Origin: Clostridiales bacterium 1_7_47FAA
GTDB lineage: Bacteria > Bacillota > Clostridia > Lachnospirales > Lachnospiraceae
DNA length: 64,000 nt
Assembly: GCA_000155435.1 (NCBI GenBank)
Contig: DS990262.1
Span: forward strand, 145,175-209,174
Direction of reading: 5' to 3'
A program made the translations under genes and the position numbers. Shown here in pieces: positions 15,632 through 27,017 of the stretch (positions are counted from its first letter, which is position 1; the number at the start of each line of letters is the position of its first letter). The notes beneath the pieces are model-generated. The model searched no databases and had not been told where the DNA came from. It saw nothing but the letters and a program-made list of their open reading frames with translations.

Positions 15632-18600
15632 ATGGCAGAGAATGTATTTGAAGCAGTCAAGCAGTCGGTCAGCACCAGAGATGCGGCAGCGTTTTATGGG
15701 ATCGAGGTCAAACGAAATGGCATGGCCTGTTGTCCCTTTCACGATGATAAGAACCCCAGCATGAAGCTGAACGAGGAATATTTCTACTGTTTCGGCTGCG
15801 GAGCTACTGGCGATGTGATCGACTTTACCGCAAAGCTCTTTGACCTCTCCCCAAAAGAAGCGGCAGAGAAATTGGCACAGGACTTTGGCCTGATCTATGA
15901 CAGTCAGGCCCCTCCCCGCAGGAGGTATGTCCGGCAGAAAACCGAGGCACAGCAGTTTCGTGAGGATCGGCAGCGGTGTTATCGCGTACTGTCCGATTAC
16001 TACCATCTGCTGAAAAAATGGGAGAGCGACCATTCTCCCCGGACACCGGAGGAGAAACCGCACCCCCGCTTTGTGGAAGCAATCCATAAGAAAATCTATG
16101 TGGAGTACCTGCTGGATCTTTTTCTTTATGAAAGTGAAGAAGAACAAAAGGCATGGATTGCAGAACACACAGCAGAAATCACACACTTGGAAAGGAGATT
16201 GAAAATCATGGCTGAGAACAAACCCACCAACCGAGAGCGGCTAAGGGAAATCACAGACGGCATCGAGCAGGGCATCAAGGAACTGTTTGAGAGTGAAAAG
16301 TATATGCGCTATCTGTCCGTTATGTCCCGCTTCCACCGCTATTCGGTAAACAACACCATGCTCATCTATATGCAGAAGCCGGACGCCACTTTGGTAGCCG
16401 GATACAATAAGTGGAAAGCCCAGTTTGAGCGTCATGTTAAAAAGGGAGAACATGGCATTACCATCATCGCCCCCACACCGTACAAGAAGAAAATCGAGGA
16501 GCAGAAACTGGACCCGGATACCAAGGCTCCGATTTTGGATAAAGACGGAAAGATCATCACAGAGGAAAAAGAAATCGAGATCCCCATGTTTCGCCCGGTC
16601 AAGGTCTTTGATGTGAGCCAGACTGATGGGAAACCTTTGCCGGAGCTTGCTTCCTCCCTTTCCGGAAATGTGCCAAATTATGAGGCATTCATGGAGGCCC
16701 TGCGCCGCAGTGCGCTGGTGCCGATCACTTTTGAAGCAATGGCCGCCGATACGGACGGCTATTTTTCTGCCGATCATCAGAAAATCGCCATTCGTCAGGG
16801 CATGAGTGAGGTGCAGACGGTTTCGGCCACAGTACACGAGATTGCCCACAGCAAGCTCCACAATCAGAAAAAGATTCAGATTGCCAATGACGAGCAATAT
16901 CAGGAGATCGAGCTGTTTGATAAACCCGGTCTGTTCTCCAATGGGCGGATTGTCCGTGATAATCTGCCGGAGGGCGTTTATTGCTATGACCTGCGCGGTT
17001 CTGACTACGACCCCGGAGAGCCGGTCTGTGTAGAAGAACAAGTAGTTGTAAACCATGCAGGTTCCGTTCTGCTGATAGAGCCGCTGGAGCTGGCGGAAGA
17101 TGGACGCCTGATGCTGACCGAGGAAGAAGGGCTGAATTTTGTTGGCGGCTTTTCTACCCTCACCCAGTTTTTGCAAGAACAGAGGAAAGACCGCCACACG
17201 GAGGAAGTGGAGGCTGAAAGCATCTCCTATGCGGTCTGCAAGTATTTTGGCATTGAAACCGGAGAAAACAGCTTCGGCTATATTGCAAGCTGGAGTCAGG
17301 GCAAGGAACTGAAAGAGCTGAGAGCCAGTTTGGAGACCATCAATAAGACCTCCGGCACTTTGATCTCTGACATTGAGCGCCACTATAAGGAAATATGCAA
17401 AGAGCGTGGGATTGATCTCCATGCAAAGGCAGAGCCGGAAACCGCCCCGATAGAGCAGCCAACCGGCAATCTGACTTACTATGTGGCAGAGTGCATGGAG
17501 TTTTCAAACCTTGGAGAATATCACGATAACCTGTCTTTGGAGGAGGCGGTCCGCATCTATCAGGAAATTCCGGCAGAGCGAATGAACGGGGTCAAAGGGA
17601 TTGGGTTTGAGCTGAAAGATGGAAGCGACTATGAAGGACCGTTTCCGATTTTGACTGGACAGACCATTGACCTGGACACCATTCAGGCAATCGACTATTA
17701 CCGTGATAATCCGTTGGTGCAAAAAGCGGTAAAGGAACTGGCTGCGGCCATGCCGGAAATGGAAGTGCTGGGGGCGGATGCCAACCAGCAGGAGGCTTTG
17801 TTTCTGATCAACGATGCCACTTATCTTCATATCCAGTCCTGTGACAGCGGATGGGACTATACCCTTTACGATGCCGCATCCATGAAAGAGCTGGATGGTG
17901 GTCAGCTGGATATGCCGGAGCTTTCCCGCAAAAATGCAGTTCTCCAGATTTGTGATGACAACAATCTGGACAGCACTTCGCTCAGACACGCTCCTATGTC
18001 CATGATTGAGACCTTGCAGGAAGCGGCCTATCAGCAAATGCAGGCAGAGACCAGTCAGATGATTGCTTCTTCCCAGTTGCCGGAGGCACAGGAGCAGGCA
18101 CTGGATGAATACCCCATGCCTGATGAGCAGGTCTTCACACCGGATATGCAGGAATATGGCTACTCCTATGATGGGATGCTCCCTGTTACCAGAGAACGGG
18201 CGCTGGAACTGGATGCCGCCGGTTTGACCGTCTATGTGCTGCATGAGGACAATACGGAGAGCATGGTGTTTGATCCGCAGGAAATCATGGATCATGGCGG
18301 TCTTTTCGGTGTGGACCATGAGGAATGGGAGAAAAGCCCTCAGTTCCACGAAAAGGTCATGGAGCGTCAGGAACATCAGCAGGAACGCGAACAGGCATTT
18401 CTCTCTCAGAACAGAGATTGCTTTGCCATCTATCAGGTAAGTCGTGACGATCCGCAGAATGTGCGCTTTATGAATCTGGATTGGTTAAAGTCCCATGACA
18501 TTTCCATAGACCGCAGCAATTATGACCTCATTTACACAGCTCCGCTAAGTGCGTCTGGCACGGTGCCGGAGCAGTTGGAAAAACTCTATCAGCAATTCAA

Positions 18601-19003
18601 TCTGGAAAAGCCCGTGGACTTTCACAGTCCCTCCATGAGTGTCAGCGACATCGTTGCGATCAAGCAGGATGGTAAGGTATCCTGTCATTACTGTGACAGT
18701 GTTGGTTTTACCCAGATCCCCGGATTCCTGCCGGAAAATCCGCTGAAAAATGCGGAGATGGACGTGGAGGACGATTACGGCATGATCGACGGTATCATCA
18801 ACAATGGCGCAAAAGAGCCTACGGTGGCAGAGCTGGAACAGCAGGCCCGAAGCGGTCAGCCCATTTCCCTGATGGACTTGACTGACGCCATTCATCGGAA
18901 GGAACGGGAAAAGAAAAAGTCCGTCATGGAGCAGCTGAAAAGCCAGCCCAAAGCAGAACACAAAAAGACAGCGCAAAAAAAGAGCGCAGAAAGGGAGATT
19001 TGA
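15632..19003 (+). CDS. CHC2 zinc-finger fused to ArdC-like/YodL (DUF4316) protein
   Basis: 1123 residues. Residues 1-100 form a primase-type CHC2 zinc finger (CCPFHDDKNPSMKLN, then FYCFGCGATGDVIDF). From residue 193 a second module starts MAENKPTNRERLREITDGIEQG, matching the N-terminal ArdC/LtrC-like single-strand DNA-binding domain; a zinc protease-like HEIAHSKLH lies near 405. The C-terminus has YodL-like segments (TRERALELDAAGLTVYVLHE, YDLIYTAPL). In most related elements the two parts are separate genes. Here they are in one frame, but an AAAGGAG site and ATG at 16208 would still start the second part. Likely roles are primase-like or anti-restriction functions on transferred strands. Confidence 0.85.
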   Translation: MAENVFEAVKQSVSTRDAAAFYGIEVKRNGMACCPFHDDKNPSMKLNEEYFYCFGCGATGDVIDFTAKLFDLSPKEAAEKLAQDFGLIYDSQAPPRRRYVRQKTEAQQFREDRQRCYRVLSDYYHLLKKWESDHSPRTPEEKPHPRFVEAIHKKIYVEYLLDLFLYESEEEQKAWIAEHTAEITHLERRLKIMAENKPTNRERLREITDGIEQGIKELFESEKYMRYLSVMSRFHRYSVNNTMLIYMQKPDATLVAGYNKWKAQFERHVKKGEHGITIIAPTPYKKKIEEQKLDPDTKAPILDKDGKIITEEKEIEIPMFRPVKVFDVSQTDGKPLPELASSLSGNVPNYEAFMEALRRSALVPITFEAMAADTDGYFSADHQKIAIRQGMSEVQTVSATVHEIAHSKLHNQKKIQIANDEQYQEIELFDKPGLFSNGRIVRDNLPEGVYCYDLRGSDYDPGEPVCVEEQVVVNHAGSVLLIEPLELAEDGRLMLTEEEGLNFVGGFSTLTQFLQEQRKDRHTEEVEAESISYAVCKYFGIETGENSFGYIASWSQGKELKELRASLETINKTSGTLISDIERHYKEICKERGIDLHAKAEPETAPIEQPTGNLTYYVAECMEFSNLGEYHDNLSLEEAVRIYQEIPAERMNGVKGIGFELKDGSDYEGPFPILTGQTIDLDTIQAIDYYRDNPLVQKAVKELAAAMPEMEVLGADANQQEALFLINDATYLHIQSCDSGWDYTLYDAASMKELDGGQLDMPELSRKNAVLQICDDNNLDSTSLRHAPMSMIETLQEAAYQQMQAETSQMIASSQLPEAQEQALDEYPMPDEQVFTPDMQEYGYSYDGMLPVTRERALELDAAGLTVYVLHEDNTESMVFDPQEIMDHGGLFGVDHEEWEKSPQFHEKVMERQEHQQEREQAFLSQNRDCFAIYQVSRDDPQNVRFMNLDWLKSHDISIDRSNYDLIYTAPLSASGTVPEQLEKLYQQFNLEKPVDFHSPSMSVSDIVAIKQDGKVSCHYCDSVGFTQIPGFLPENPLKNAEMDVEDDYGMIDGIINNGAKEPTVAELEQQARSGQPISLMDLTDAIHRKEREKKKSVMEQLKSQPKAEHKKTAQKKSAEREI

Positions 19004-19004
19004 T

Positions 19005-19220
19005 ATGGGAAACTTTACTTTTGAGGAAATGAACCTGATGTGCATTTACAATACCGGCAGCCGCACCGGGCTGATCGACAGCCTGCGTGAAATGCGCGGC
19101 GAGCTTTCGCCGGAGGAAACGGAACTGAGGGAGCTAACCGACAGCGCCCTTACGAAGCTCTGTGCGATGACCGATGAGGACTTTGCCCAGCTGGAGCTGT
19201 ACCCGGATTTTGACCAGTAA
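19005..19220 (+). CDS. Transposon-transfer assisting protein (TTRAP family)
   Basis: 71 residues, MGNFTFEEMNLMCIYNTGSR with later LTDSALTKLCAMTDEDFAQLELYPDFD. This matches the small TTRAP family found next to the ArdC and helicase genes of Tn1549-like elements. AAGGGAG precedes the ATG, one base after the upstream stop. Acidic and helical; molecular role unknown. Confidence 0.85.
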   Translation: MGNFTFEEMNLMCIYNTGSRTGLIDSLREMRGELSPEETELRELTDSALTKLCAMTDEDFAQLELYPDFDQ

Positions 19221-19239
19221 ACACCATAACCGCAGGGAT

Positions 19240-19260
19240 GGGGTGGCAATTTGCCACCCC
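19240..19260 (+). terminator. Hairpin between TTRAP gene and giant helicase gene
   Basis: GGGGTGGC and GCCACCCC form an 8-bp GC-rich stem around AATTT, followed by ACCTTTTACC. It could be an attenuator or weak terminator upstream of the very long methylase-helicase gene. It also overlaps an in-frame upstream extension of that gene, which I reject in favour of the ATG at 19298. Confidence 0.45.
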
Positions 19261-19297
19261 ACCTTTTACCCCAAAACTGAAAGGAGGACAGAATACC

Positions 19298-22200
19298 ATG
19301 CCAACCAAAGCTGAACTATATGCACAGATGGCGGACAAGGTGGCAACACAGCTCACGGGGAGCTGGCAGGAATGGGCAGAGTTTCTCACCACTGCTTCTC
19401 GCCTTTACAAGTACCCGTTCCATGAGCAGCTGATGATCTACGCCCAGCGACCGGACGCTACCGCCTGTGCAGAGTACGATTTGTGGAATGAAAAGATGGG
19501 CCGATATGTAAGGCGCGGTTCCAAGGGAATCGCTCTGGTGGATGATTCCGGGGACAGACCTCGCCTGCGTTATGTCTTTGACATTTCAGACACCGGAACC
19601 CGTGAACATTCCCGCACTCCCTGGCTGTGGCAGCTGGAGGAGCGCCATCTGGATTCGGTGCAGGCCATGCTGGAGCGCACCTATGATGTTTCCGGTGATG
19701 ACCTTGCAGGACAGCTTACCGAGGTAGCCGGAAAACTGGCTGAGGAATACTGGACGGAGCATCAGCAGGACTTCTTCTATATCGTTGACGGTTCCTTTTT
19801 GGAGGAATATGATGAGTATAACATCGGAGTGCAGTTCAAGGCAGCCGCCACCGTCAGCATCACTTACGCTTTGATGTCCCGCTGTGGACTGGAGCCGGAA
19901 CGCTACTTCGACCACGAAGATTTCATGGCGATCTTTGATTTCAACACCCCGTCCACCATCGGGGCGCTGGGAACAGCGGTCAGCCAGATCAACCAACAGG
20001 TGCTGCGGCAGATCGGCGTCACCGTCCGAAATGCAGAGCGCGAAGCCAACCAAGAAAGGAGCAAACAAGATGAACAATCCCATGACCTATATCCAGAACG
20101 GAGACTATCTGATTCCCGACCTGAAGCTGAGCCAGCAGCCGGAGAAACCCCTGGGCAAGTACGGCAGGATGAGGAAAAACTACCTGAAGGAGCACCGTCC
20201 CATCCTCTACAACCAGATGTTGCTGAGCGAGAAGCTGTACCAGCATCTTCTGGAGATCGACGAGACCGCCCAGAGCAGACTGGAACAAATGATGCCCCAG
20301 CTGGCGAAGGAAGCGGGAGCCACCGAGGAACTGAAAGCCAGCGATCCCATGAAGTGGGTGGGGCTGATGAACACCTGCAAAGCCCAGGCAGAGGAGATCC
20401 TGATGGTGGAGCTTATCAACAGCTGACCCTAAACCTGTTCCTCTCCGAAGCGGAGCAGATCCAATCCATAGATGAAGCAGAGAATGTAGCGCATACATCC
20501 TCTGCTTTTTCTTTTGCTCAAAATGATATTGATCATGTGCTGCGTTTGGGCGGCAATACAGACCGCCAGAGAGAGCGTGTGGTTGCTGCCTTTGAAAAGC
20601 AAAAAACCACCGCTGAGATTGCCGAGATACTGAAAACGCTGTATCACGGCGGCAACGGCCTTGGCAGTGTGAGCGCATGGTATGCCGAGGATGGTATCCA
20701 TCTTTCCCACGGGAAGTCTGTCCGTTATGACAGGTCTGCCCAGGTCATTTCCTGGGAGAGCGCCGCAGAGCGTATTGGGGAGCTTTTGGAGAGCGGCCAG
20801 TTTGCCTCCAATGTGGAGCTTGCAGAAGCGGCAGGCTATGAACGCTCCCTCCTTGCCACAAAGTTCTGGAACCTATATCACGATCTCAGTGAGGACGCCA
20901 GAGAAGCCGGATATTTGTCCTGCCTGTCAGAAATCAAAGGCAATGGGTTCCCGGAGGAGACCCACCGCCTGACGGAGCAGCTGAGTGACCCGGCTTTCCG
21001 TCAGACCCTCAAGGAAGAATACACCGCCTTCTGGACTGCCTATCAGCAGGACCGTGACCTGTTGCGATTTCACTATCATAGGCCAAGGGAGATCTGGGAG
21101 AGCCTGAAGGACCTCGACCTGCCCCGCAGGACTTTTTCTTCGGACCTTTCCCAAGTGCCAACCGTCCAGCACTTCATTACCGAGGATGAGATCGACGCCG
21201 CCATGACCGGCGGCAGCAGTTTCGTCGGTGGAAAAGGCCGTATCTATGCGTTCTTCATGGAAAACCACACGGACAAGGAAAAAGTGAGATTCCTCAAAGA
21301 TGAGTATGGCATTGGCGGACGCTCTCATGCCCTGTCCGGCGCAACACACAGCGGCGAAGATCACGATGGGAAAGGACTGCACTATAAAAAGCAGGACTGC
21401 CCGGATGTTCACTTGAACTGGGAAAAGGTTGCCAAGCGCATTACCTCACTTGTCCAGAAAGACCGCTATCTTACCGAACAGGAACAGGCGCAGTATGACA
21501 AGATCCAGGCTGAAAAAGAGCTGGCAGAAGAAGATGCCATTCAAGCCCAGCAGCCGGAGATAGAGGAAGAAACGCCAAAGCCTACCCTTCGGGAGCAGTT
21601 TGAGCAGTATAAGCCTGTGGTGACTGCCGCTATTTCCGAGGATGCCGCATACCGCAATGCCTGCGGTCATTCCGACCGTGAAAATGCTGTCATCGAGGGT
21701 AATGCCGCTGTGCGCCGTGCGGTCCTTGGTTCTAAGGATATGGAGCTGATCCGACTCTATTCGGATGTGTCGGAGTTCCGCCAGCGTCTGCACCGGGAAG
21801 TGATCGACGAAACCTATCCAAAGCTCCATGAGCTTCTGCGCCCTCTTTCTCAGGAAGATATTGATACTGCCCTTTGTGCATGGAACGGCAATATCGAGAG
21901 TAAACACGCTGTCGTCCGTTATATGAAAGACCATGCAAGAGAGAAGGATACCGCTGCATGGCTGGCTCAGGAATACGGTGGCAGCAACAGCCCGTTCGTT
22001 GTCCGTGCCGGAAGCCCGGAGGAAACACAGCTGCCCTGGCCGAAGGTACAGCGCAGGCTTGCCCAGCTGATTCAGGAGGACCGGTTCTATACCGAAGAAG
22101 AACAGGATCGTTTTGACAATATCGACCCTATCGCCATCCGGGAAGCCCTGGAGGAAAGAGGGATCGTCAACGGACAGGTGGCAGACCCGGAAAAACTGGA

Positions 22201-25200
22201 CAATGACCCGTTTATCCAACAGGTGATGTCGGATGCCGAGCAGATCGCAGCTGCCGAGACAGAACAGACTTCCGAGGTTTCCATTTCCGATGAGGAATAT
22301 GATGCAGTTCGCCGCCCGACTCCGCAAAGAACCTCCTATGATCCTGCCGCCCCGGTTTATGCCGTGGGCGATACCGTGTATATCGAGGATGACGCCTATC
22401 AGATCACCGAGCTGCGGGAGGACACCGTACAGCTTCTGCCCACCGGCATGGTATATCCCATCTATCGGGCAGAGCGCAAAGAACAGTTCGAGCAGCTGCT
22501 TCGGGCAGACCGCCGCAATGCTTACTATACCGAGTTTCTTCCCATTGACCCGGACAAGGCAGATCAAGACTTGCGGGATGTATTGGCCCATGGACTCATG
22601 GATGAAGCGGATAAACAGCAGCTTTCCACGCTGCTGCAATCCGGCAGAAGCAACAGTGAGATCGCCTACTGGCTGAGTAGAACTTATCCTCGTGAGATTG
22701 AGACGCTGGATTTGGAGAACGGCGATATTGCCGATTACCGTACCACGACACAAGGCATGGAGATGGAAGTCATGGATGCAGAGGAAAAGCGTCTGGCTGT
22801 GCTGTATTTCCGCTGGGATGAAGTTGCGCCTTTGCTGCGCGGGATGTATGCCCGTCAGCTGGATGGCTTTGGACAGGAGCAGTCAGAACCGTCTGCCGAA
22901 TCCCCGACCTTCCATTCCGAGACCATGGCCGTCTATCCGGGAGATAAGAACAATCTGCCTTATGATGTGGTGGTGGAACGGCTGCATATTGAGGAGCCGG
23001 AGAAAACCTTTGAGGAAGTGCTGGACGAACACCCGGTTTCCATTCAGGTCAATGGCCAGTGGCAGACCTTTCCCAATGCCAAAGCTGCCGAGGAAGCATC
23101 TTATGAGGAATACAAGGCTAACCTGCGCCGCAATGCAAAAAACTTCCGCATTACAGATGAGCATTTGGGTGAGGGCGGTCCGAAAGCCAAGTTCCAGGCA
23201 AATGTCAATGCGATTCGTTTGCTGAAAGAGCTGGAAGCTGCCGGACAGCAGGCAAGCCCCGAACAGCAGGAGGTTCTTTCTCGATATGTGGGCTGGGGCG
23301 GTCTCTCTGATGCGTTTGACCCGGAGAAACCGGCATGGGCTTTAGAGTATGCCCAGCTAAAAGAACTGCTGACCCCGGAGGAATATGCCGCCGCCAGAGG
23401 TTCCACCCTCAACGCGCACTACACCAGTCCCACGGTAATCCGGGCCATCTATGAGACCGTGGGCCGCATGGGTTTTGAGATCGGCAACATCCTGGAGCCG
23501 TCCTGCGGTGTGGGCAATTTCTTCGGTATGCTGCCGGAAGAAATGCGAAACAGCCGTCTGTATGGCGTTGAGCTGGATTCCATCAGTGGACGGATTGCAA
23601 AGCAGCTCTACCCCAAGGCCGACATCACCGTGGCTGGGTTTGAGACCACCGACAGGCGAGATTTCTATGACCTTGCCATTGGTAATGTGCCTTTTGGGCA
23701 GTATCAGGTTCGAGATAAAGCCTATGACAAGCTGAATTTCAGCATCCACAACTACTTTTTTGCCAAAGCACTCGACCAGGTGCGTCCCGGCGGCGTGGTG
23801 GCCTTTGTCACCAGCCGCTATACGATGGACGCCAAGGATTCCACCGTGCGCCGGTATCTTGCTCAACGTGCCGAGCTGCTGGGAGTCATCCGTCTGCCTA
23901 ATGACGCGTTTAAAAAGAATGCCGGTGCCGAGGTGGTATCCGACATCATCTTTCTCCAAAAGCGGGATCGCCCGCTGGACATCGTGCCGGAATGGACCCA
24001 GACCGGACAGACGGAGGACGGGTTTGCCATCAACCGGTATTTTATCGACCACCCGGAAATGGTGCTAGGCAGACAGGAGCCGGTAAGCACTGCACATGGT
24101 ATGGACTACACCGTGAACCCTATCGAGGGATTGGAGCTTTCCGACCAGCTGCATGATGCGGTGAAGTATATTCATGGCACTTATCAGGAGGCAGAGCTGC
24201 CGGAGCTGGGCGAAGGCGAAGCTATTGACACCTCCATTCCTGCCGACCCCAATGTGAAGAACTATTCCTATGCCATTGTAGACGGGCAGGTGTACTACCG
24301 GGAAAACAGCCGTATGGTGCGCCCTGACCTCAACGCCACCGCCGAAGCCCGCGTGAAAGGTCTTGTGGGACTGCGTGATTGTGTGCAGGAACTGATCGAC
24401 CTTCAGATGGATGCAGCGGTTCCGGACAGCACCATTCGGGAGAAGCAGGCGGAACTGAACAGCCTCTATGACAGCTTTTCTGCCAAATACGGTCTCATCA
24501 ATGACCGTGCAAACCGTCTGGCCTATGCAGACGATTCTTCCTATTACCTGCTCTGTGCGCTGGAAGTCATCGACGAGGACGGAAAGCTGGAGCGCAAGGC
24601 GGATATGTTCACCAAACGAACCATCAAGCCCCATCAGGCGGTGGCTGTGGTGGATACGGCAAGTGAAGCGCTGGCGGTGTCTATCTCGGAAAAAGCCTGC
24701 GTGGATATGGGCTATATGAGCCGGCTGACCGGAAAAACAAAAGAAGAACTGGCCGGAGAGCTGCAAGGCGTGATCTTCCGTGTACCGGGACAGTTGGAGA
24801 AAGACGGCACACCCCATTATGTGACTGCCGATGAATACCTTTCCGGCAATGTACGCCGCAAACTGCGTCAGGCGCAGCGGGCGGCACAGCAGGACCCTTC
24901 TTTTGCAGTCAATGTGGAAGCTCTTACCGCCGCCCAGCCCAAGGACCTGGATGCGTCGGAGATCGAGGTGCGTCTGGGTGCTACCTGGATCGACAAAGAG
25001 TACATCCAGCAGTTTATGTACGAGACCTTCAACACCCCGTTTTATCTCCAGCGCAGTATTGAGGTTAACTATTCGTCCTTTACCGCTGAATGGCAGATCA
25101 AGGGGAAATCTTCCGTATCCTACAACGATGTGGCAGCTTACACCACCTATGGAACCAGCCGTGCCAATGCCTACAAGATTTTGGAGGACAGCCTGAACCT

Positions 25201-27017
25201 GCGGGATGTTCGTATCTATGACACCATAGAGGACGCAGACGGAAAAGAGCGCCGCGTGCTGAACGCCAAGGAGACCACCCTGGCTGCTCAAAAACAGCAG
25301 GCTATCAGGGAAGCCTTTAAGGACTGGATCTGGAGAGACCCGGAGCGCCGCCAGACTTTGGTTCGCCAGTACAACGAAGAAATGAACTCTACCCGTCCCC
25401 GCGAGTATGATGGCAGCCATATCACTTTTGGCGGCATGAACCCGGCCATTACCCTGCGGGAACACCAGAAAAGTGCCATCGCCCATGTGCTGTATGGCGG
25501 AAATACCCTGCTGGCACACGAAGTAGGCGCGGGCAAAACCTTTGAGATGGTGGCCGCTGCGATGGAAGCCAAACGCCTGGGCTTGTGCCAGAAATCTCTC
25601 TTTGTGGTTCCCAACCACCTGACTGAGCAGTGGGCATCGGAGTTTCTGCGCCTCTATCCTTCTGCCAACATCTTAGTCACAACCAAAAAGGACTTTGAGA
25701 CCCATAACCGCAAGAAGTTCTGCGCCCGTATTGCGACCGGTGACTACGACGCCATCATCATGGGACACAGCCAGTTTGAGCGTATCCCCATCAGCCGGGA
25801 GCGTCAGGAACGGCTTCTCTATGAGCAGATCGACGAGATCACCGAGGGTATCGCAGAGGTGCAGGCCAGCGGCGGCGAGCGTTTTACCGTCAAGCAGCTG
25901 GAGCGTACCAGAAAGTCTCTGGAAGCCAGACTGGAAAAGCTGCAAGCCGAGGGGCGAAAAGATGATGTGGTAACTTTTGAGCAGCTGGGTGTGGACCGGC
26001 TGTTTGTGGACGAGGCCCACAACTACAAGAACCTGTTTTTATACACAAAAATGCGGAATGTGGCTGGTCTTTCCACATCGGACGCGCAGAAATCCTCCGA
26101 TATGTTTGCCAAGTGCCGCTATATGGATGAGATCACCGGAAACCGTGGCGTGATCTTTGCCACCGGCACACCGGTCAGCAACTCCATGACCGAGCTTTAC
26201 ACCATGCAGCGTTATCTTCAATATGAACGCCTGCAAGAACTGAACATGACCCACTTCGACTGCTGGGCTTCCCGATTTGGGGAGACCGTCACAGCATTGG
26301 AGCTGGCACCGGAAGGCACCGGCTATCGGGCAAGAACGAGATTTAGCAAGTTCTTTAATCTGCCGGAGCTGATGAACCTGTTCAAAGAAGTGGCGGACAT
26401 TAAGACTGCCGACCAGTTAAATCTCCCTACCCCGGAAGTGGAGTACCACAACATCGTGGCGCAGCCCACCGAACATCAGCAGGAAATGGTCAAAGCTCTT
26501 TCGGAGCGTGCATCGCTGGTACACAGCGGAACTGTTGACCCGTCCCAGGATAACATGCTCAAGATTACCTCGGATGGCCGTAAGTTGGGGCTTGACCAGA
26601 GGATCGTCAACCAGATGCTGCCGGACGAACCAGGCACAAAGGTCAATCAGTGTGTGGACAACATCATGCAGATCTGGCGGGACGGCAAAGCTGACAAGCT
26701 GACCCAGCTGGTGTTCTGCGACATTTCTACACCACAGGCAAAAGCTCCTGCAAGCAAGGCGGCGAAAACGCTGGATAATCCACTGCTTCACGCACTGGAA
26801 GGCGCTGTACCTCTGCCGGAGCAGGAACCGGCCTTTACGGTGTATGACGATATTCGTCAGAAGCTCATTGCCCAGGGGATGCCTGCTGACCAGATCGCTT
26901 TTATCCATGAAGCCAACACCGAAGTGCGGAAAAAGGAGCTGTTCTCTAAAGTCCGTACCGGTCAGGTGCGTGTCCTTTTGGGCAGCACCGCCAAGATGGG
27001 AGCAGGCACCAATGTGC
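19298..27017 (+). CDS. Giant ArdC-methylase-SNF2 helicase protein, exon 1
   Basis: Exon 1 encodes residues 1-2573 of a 2918-residue protein. The ATG at 19298 follows AAAGGAGG. Domains in order: ArdC-like N-terminus (about 1-250); a low-complexity linker overlapping tnpV (about 258-376); polyvalent-type helical domains; an N6-adenine methylase-like domain (EPSCGVGNFFGML near 1400, AIGNVPFGQY near 1460); and an SF2/SNF2-type helicase with HEVGAGKTFEMV near 2075, FVDEAHNYKN near 2237 and ATGTPVSNSM. Exon 1 ends inside motif VI at GSTAKMGAGTNV. Unspliced mRNA would stop at 27055 after a short aberrant tail. Such proteins are linked to mobile-element DNA processing and anti-restriction; the exact activity is unproven. 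Confidence 0.9.
20070..20426 (+). CDS. tnpV: TnpV, nested in the helicase gene
   Basis: 118 residues in the +1 frame of the giant gene: MNNPMTYIQNGDYLIPDLKL, then LGKYGRMRKNYLKEHRP and ELKASDPMKWVGLMNTCKAQ. This is the TnpV family of transposon-encoded proteins. AAAGGAG precedes the ATG by nine bases. In the giant frame the same bases give a Pro/Glu/Gly/Arg-rich linker without hydrophobic core, as expected if TnpV is the constrained frame. I recall the same nesting in related ICEs. TnpV function is unknown. Confidence 0.85.
   Translation: MNNPMTYIQNGDYLIPDLKLSQQPEKPLGKYGRMRKNYLKEHRPILYNQMLLSEKLYQHLLEIDETAQSRLEQMMPQLAKEAGATEELKASDPMKWVGLMNTCKAQAEEILMVELINS

Noticed and set aside
24065..25618. 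Long minus-strand open frame (517 codons) opposite the helicase gene
   Set aside because: Mirror-frame artefact of codon bias; no ribosome site and no protein-like motifs. The same holds for the long minus-strand frames at 13644-15098, 21446-22753 and 50594-52663.
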